A stretch of 64,000 nt of DNA from Kappaphycus alvarezii (lineage: Eukaryota > Rhodophyta > Florideophyceae > Gigartinales > Solieriaceae): assembly GCA_002205965.3 (NCBI GenBank), contig NADL03000118.1, positions 186,001 to 250,000 of the forward strand. The letters are read 5' to 3'. Both the position numbers and the translations under genes were made by a program. This document shows positions 63,100-64,000 of the stretch, in pieces. Numbering within the stretch: the first letter of the stretch is position 1; the number at the start of each line of letters is the position of its first letter. Under the pieces are notes generated by a model. It saw only the letters and a list, made by a program, of their open reading frames with translations, did not search any database and was not told where the DNA came from.

Positions 63100-64000
63100 T
63101 GGAGGGGTACTCGCATCGTGGATCCTTCCACATGGTTTGAATACAAGTTCTTATGACACTTAAAATTTGCACCATTCGCAGTAAACCAACCCCATTCGTC
63201 AATCGGAACGGCGCGGGCAGCTGTTCCGATTGCTAATGCGCAGCAAACATTGTTCGCTCGTCTCGCGGCGAGACTCGTCCAGAATAACGCCAGTTGTTTG
63301 TTGCAGGCAGTGTTGAGCGAAACTTAAGGCCACAACTTGAAATTGTGTATATTAATACCTCCGTTCTCAGGGTATGTACAATACGGTAAGTAGTTACCTA
63401 CTTACAGTAGTCCTCGTCTGCGATTGCCCTTACAGTATTAGGAAAATTAAGTATACTGTACCAACCCATTGAAGTAAACTCCATTTAACCCGATTTACCA
63501 TATTGACCTGCCTTTGATGGGACCATACGCAACCGAGTGATTGTGGATGCCTGCTCGCTGCAAGGACCGATAGTATGTTCAACGGAATTGATTTGGTTCT
63601 TTAATTTTGAAAAGTGCGGTTCCGCTATCCCCATGTTCACAACCCTTTCGACTTTACACTCAACCTCAGTTATCAGGAAAAATGAGTAAACCACCCCATC
63701 AAACCCCATTACTGACCGCGGGGATAGCCATGGATTTGTCTGTACAGGTTCTATACGTCCCATTGCTGGTGATGTAGTGGATGGGTATGCAGTAGTGAAA
63801 CTTTACTGCATTTATATCGAGGGTTCTTTTTCTACAGACCAACAAATACCTACTGTACACCAGCTCAACAATAAAAACCCCATTTAACCCCTGTAGATAC
63901 TGAACGCATTAAACTTCTTAAACTTCTTTCTTTTACCCACAGGAAAATTAAGTAAACCACCCCTCATACCCCATTGAAGTAGTTATTAAATTAGGCCTCG
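63100..64000. repeat. third dispersed repeat, several fragments, and a copy of the 12186 repeat
   Basis: CCACATGGTTTGAATACAAG at about 63129, CGCAGTAAACCAACCCCATT at about 63177, AGGAAAATTAAGTATACTG at 63440, AAATGAGTAAACCACCCCAT at 63680 and AGGAAAATTAAGTAAACCAC at 63942 are variants of one motif also seen at 9955. 63590-63640 matches the repeat that brackets Gypsy copy 1. No gene seen. Confidence 0.5.

Overview
This window is eukaryotic DNA dominated by transposable elements. It holds one clearly intact host gene, a two-exon SUMO (ubiquitin-like modifier) gene at 51766-52295 with a GT-AG intron. The rest is layered retrotransposon DNA: Ty3/Gypsy LTR elements, a Ty1/Copia relic, GC-rich non-LTR elements (LINEs) with a C-terminal restriction-like endonuclease (RLE), short MITE-like repeats, and two decayed casein-kinase-1/TTBK-like kinase genes. 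The intron, the RLE LINEs and the kinases suggest a small invertebrate or a protist. I cannot name the organism from sequence alone. No tRNA, rRNA, CRISPR array or prokaryotic operon was seen.

Layout. 1-3.1 kb: mostly unrecognised, with one possible relic of the LTR gene family described below. 3.1-4.5 kb: a decayed long LTR (+). 4.85-8.35 kb: RLE LINE pieces (-) split by a long LTR at 5905-7516. 8.9-9.6 kb: another LINE 3' end (-). 10.5-11.7 kb: broken kinase gene. 12.3-18.5 kb: Gypsy copy 1 (-), truncated at its 3' side beside a palindrome and carrying a long 5' LTR. 19.1-20.2 kb: another long LTR (-). 22.2-26.2 kb: LTR scrap plus two head-to-head Copia fragments. 27.3-27.9 kb: tandem repeat and LTR fragment. 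28.9-29.66 kb: CK1/TTBK-like pseudokinase cut by a LINE insertion. 29.66-30.4 kb: two LINE 3' ends head to head. 30.4-41.75 kb: an RLE LINE (+) interrupted by a 178-bp repeat (11-bp target duplication), a complete 7.46-kb Gypsy copy 2 (-; duplication TTCTC) and a 1308-bp solo LTR (+; duplication TCCTG). 43-46 kb: LTR and MITE scraps. 46.9-51.6 kb: AT-rich, no gene. 51.8-52.3 kb: SUMO. 55.1-59.1 kb: the most complete RLE LINE (two ORFs, frameshifted). 59.2-64 kb: mostly non-coding, with short repeats and doubtful ORFs.

Most interesting: the Gypsy family has two LTR forms. A short form (711-720 bp) has no ORF. A long form (1.3-1.6 kb) carries, in the U3 part upstream of the TATA box, a reading frame for an acidic protein of roughly 190 residues with a conserved N-terminal block, a Glu/Asp tract and a conserved C-terminal block (DQVVPTLEPDGG..., then MDILGELFGSD). 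Five clear copies (C-termini at 4074, 6467, 17370, 19494 and 41091) and one possible relic are present. I do not recognise this protein. In addition, Gypsy copy 2 has an extra ORF after integrase, in the envelope position, made of two tandem copies of one domain and joined to pol by an ATGA overlap. Both are candidates for undescribed retroelement-encoded proteins. All copies here carry frameshifts or stops.
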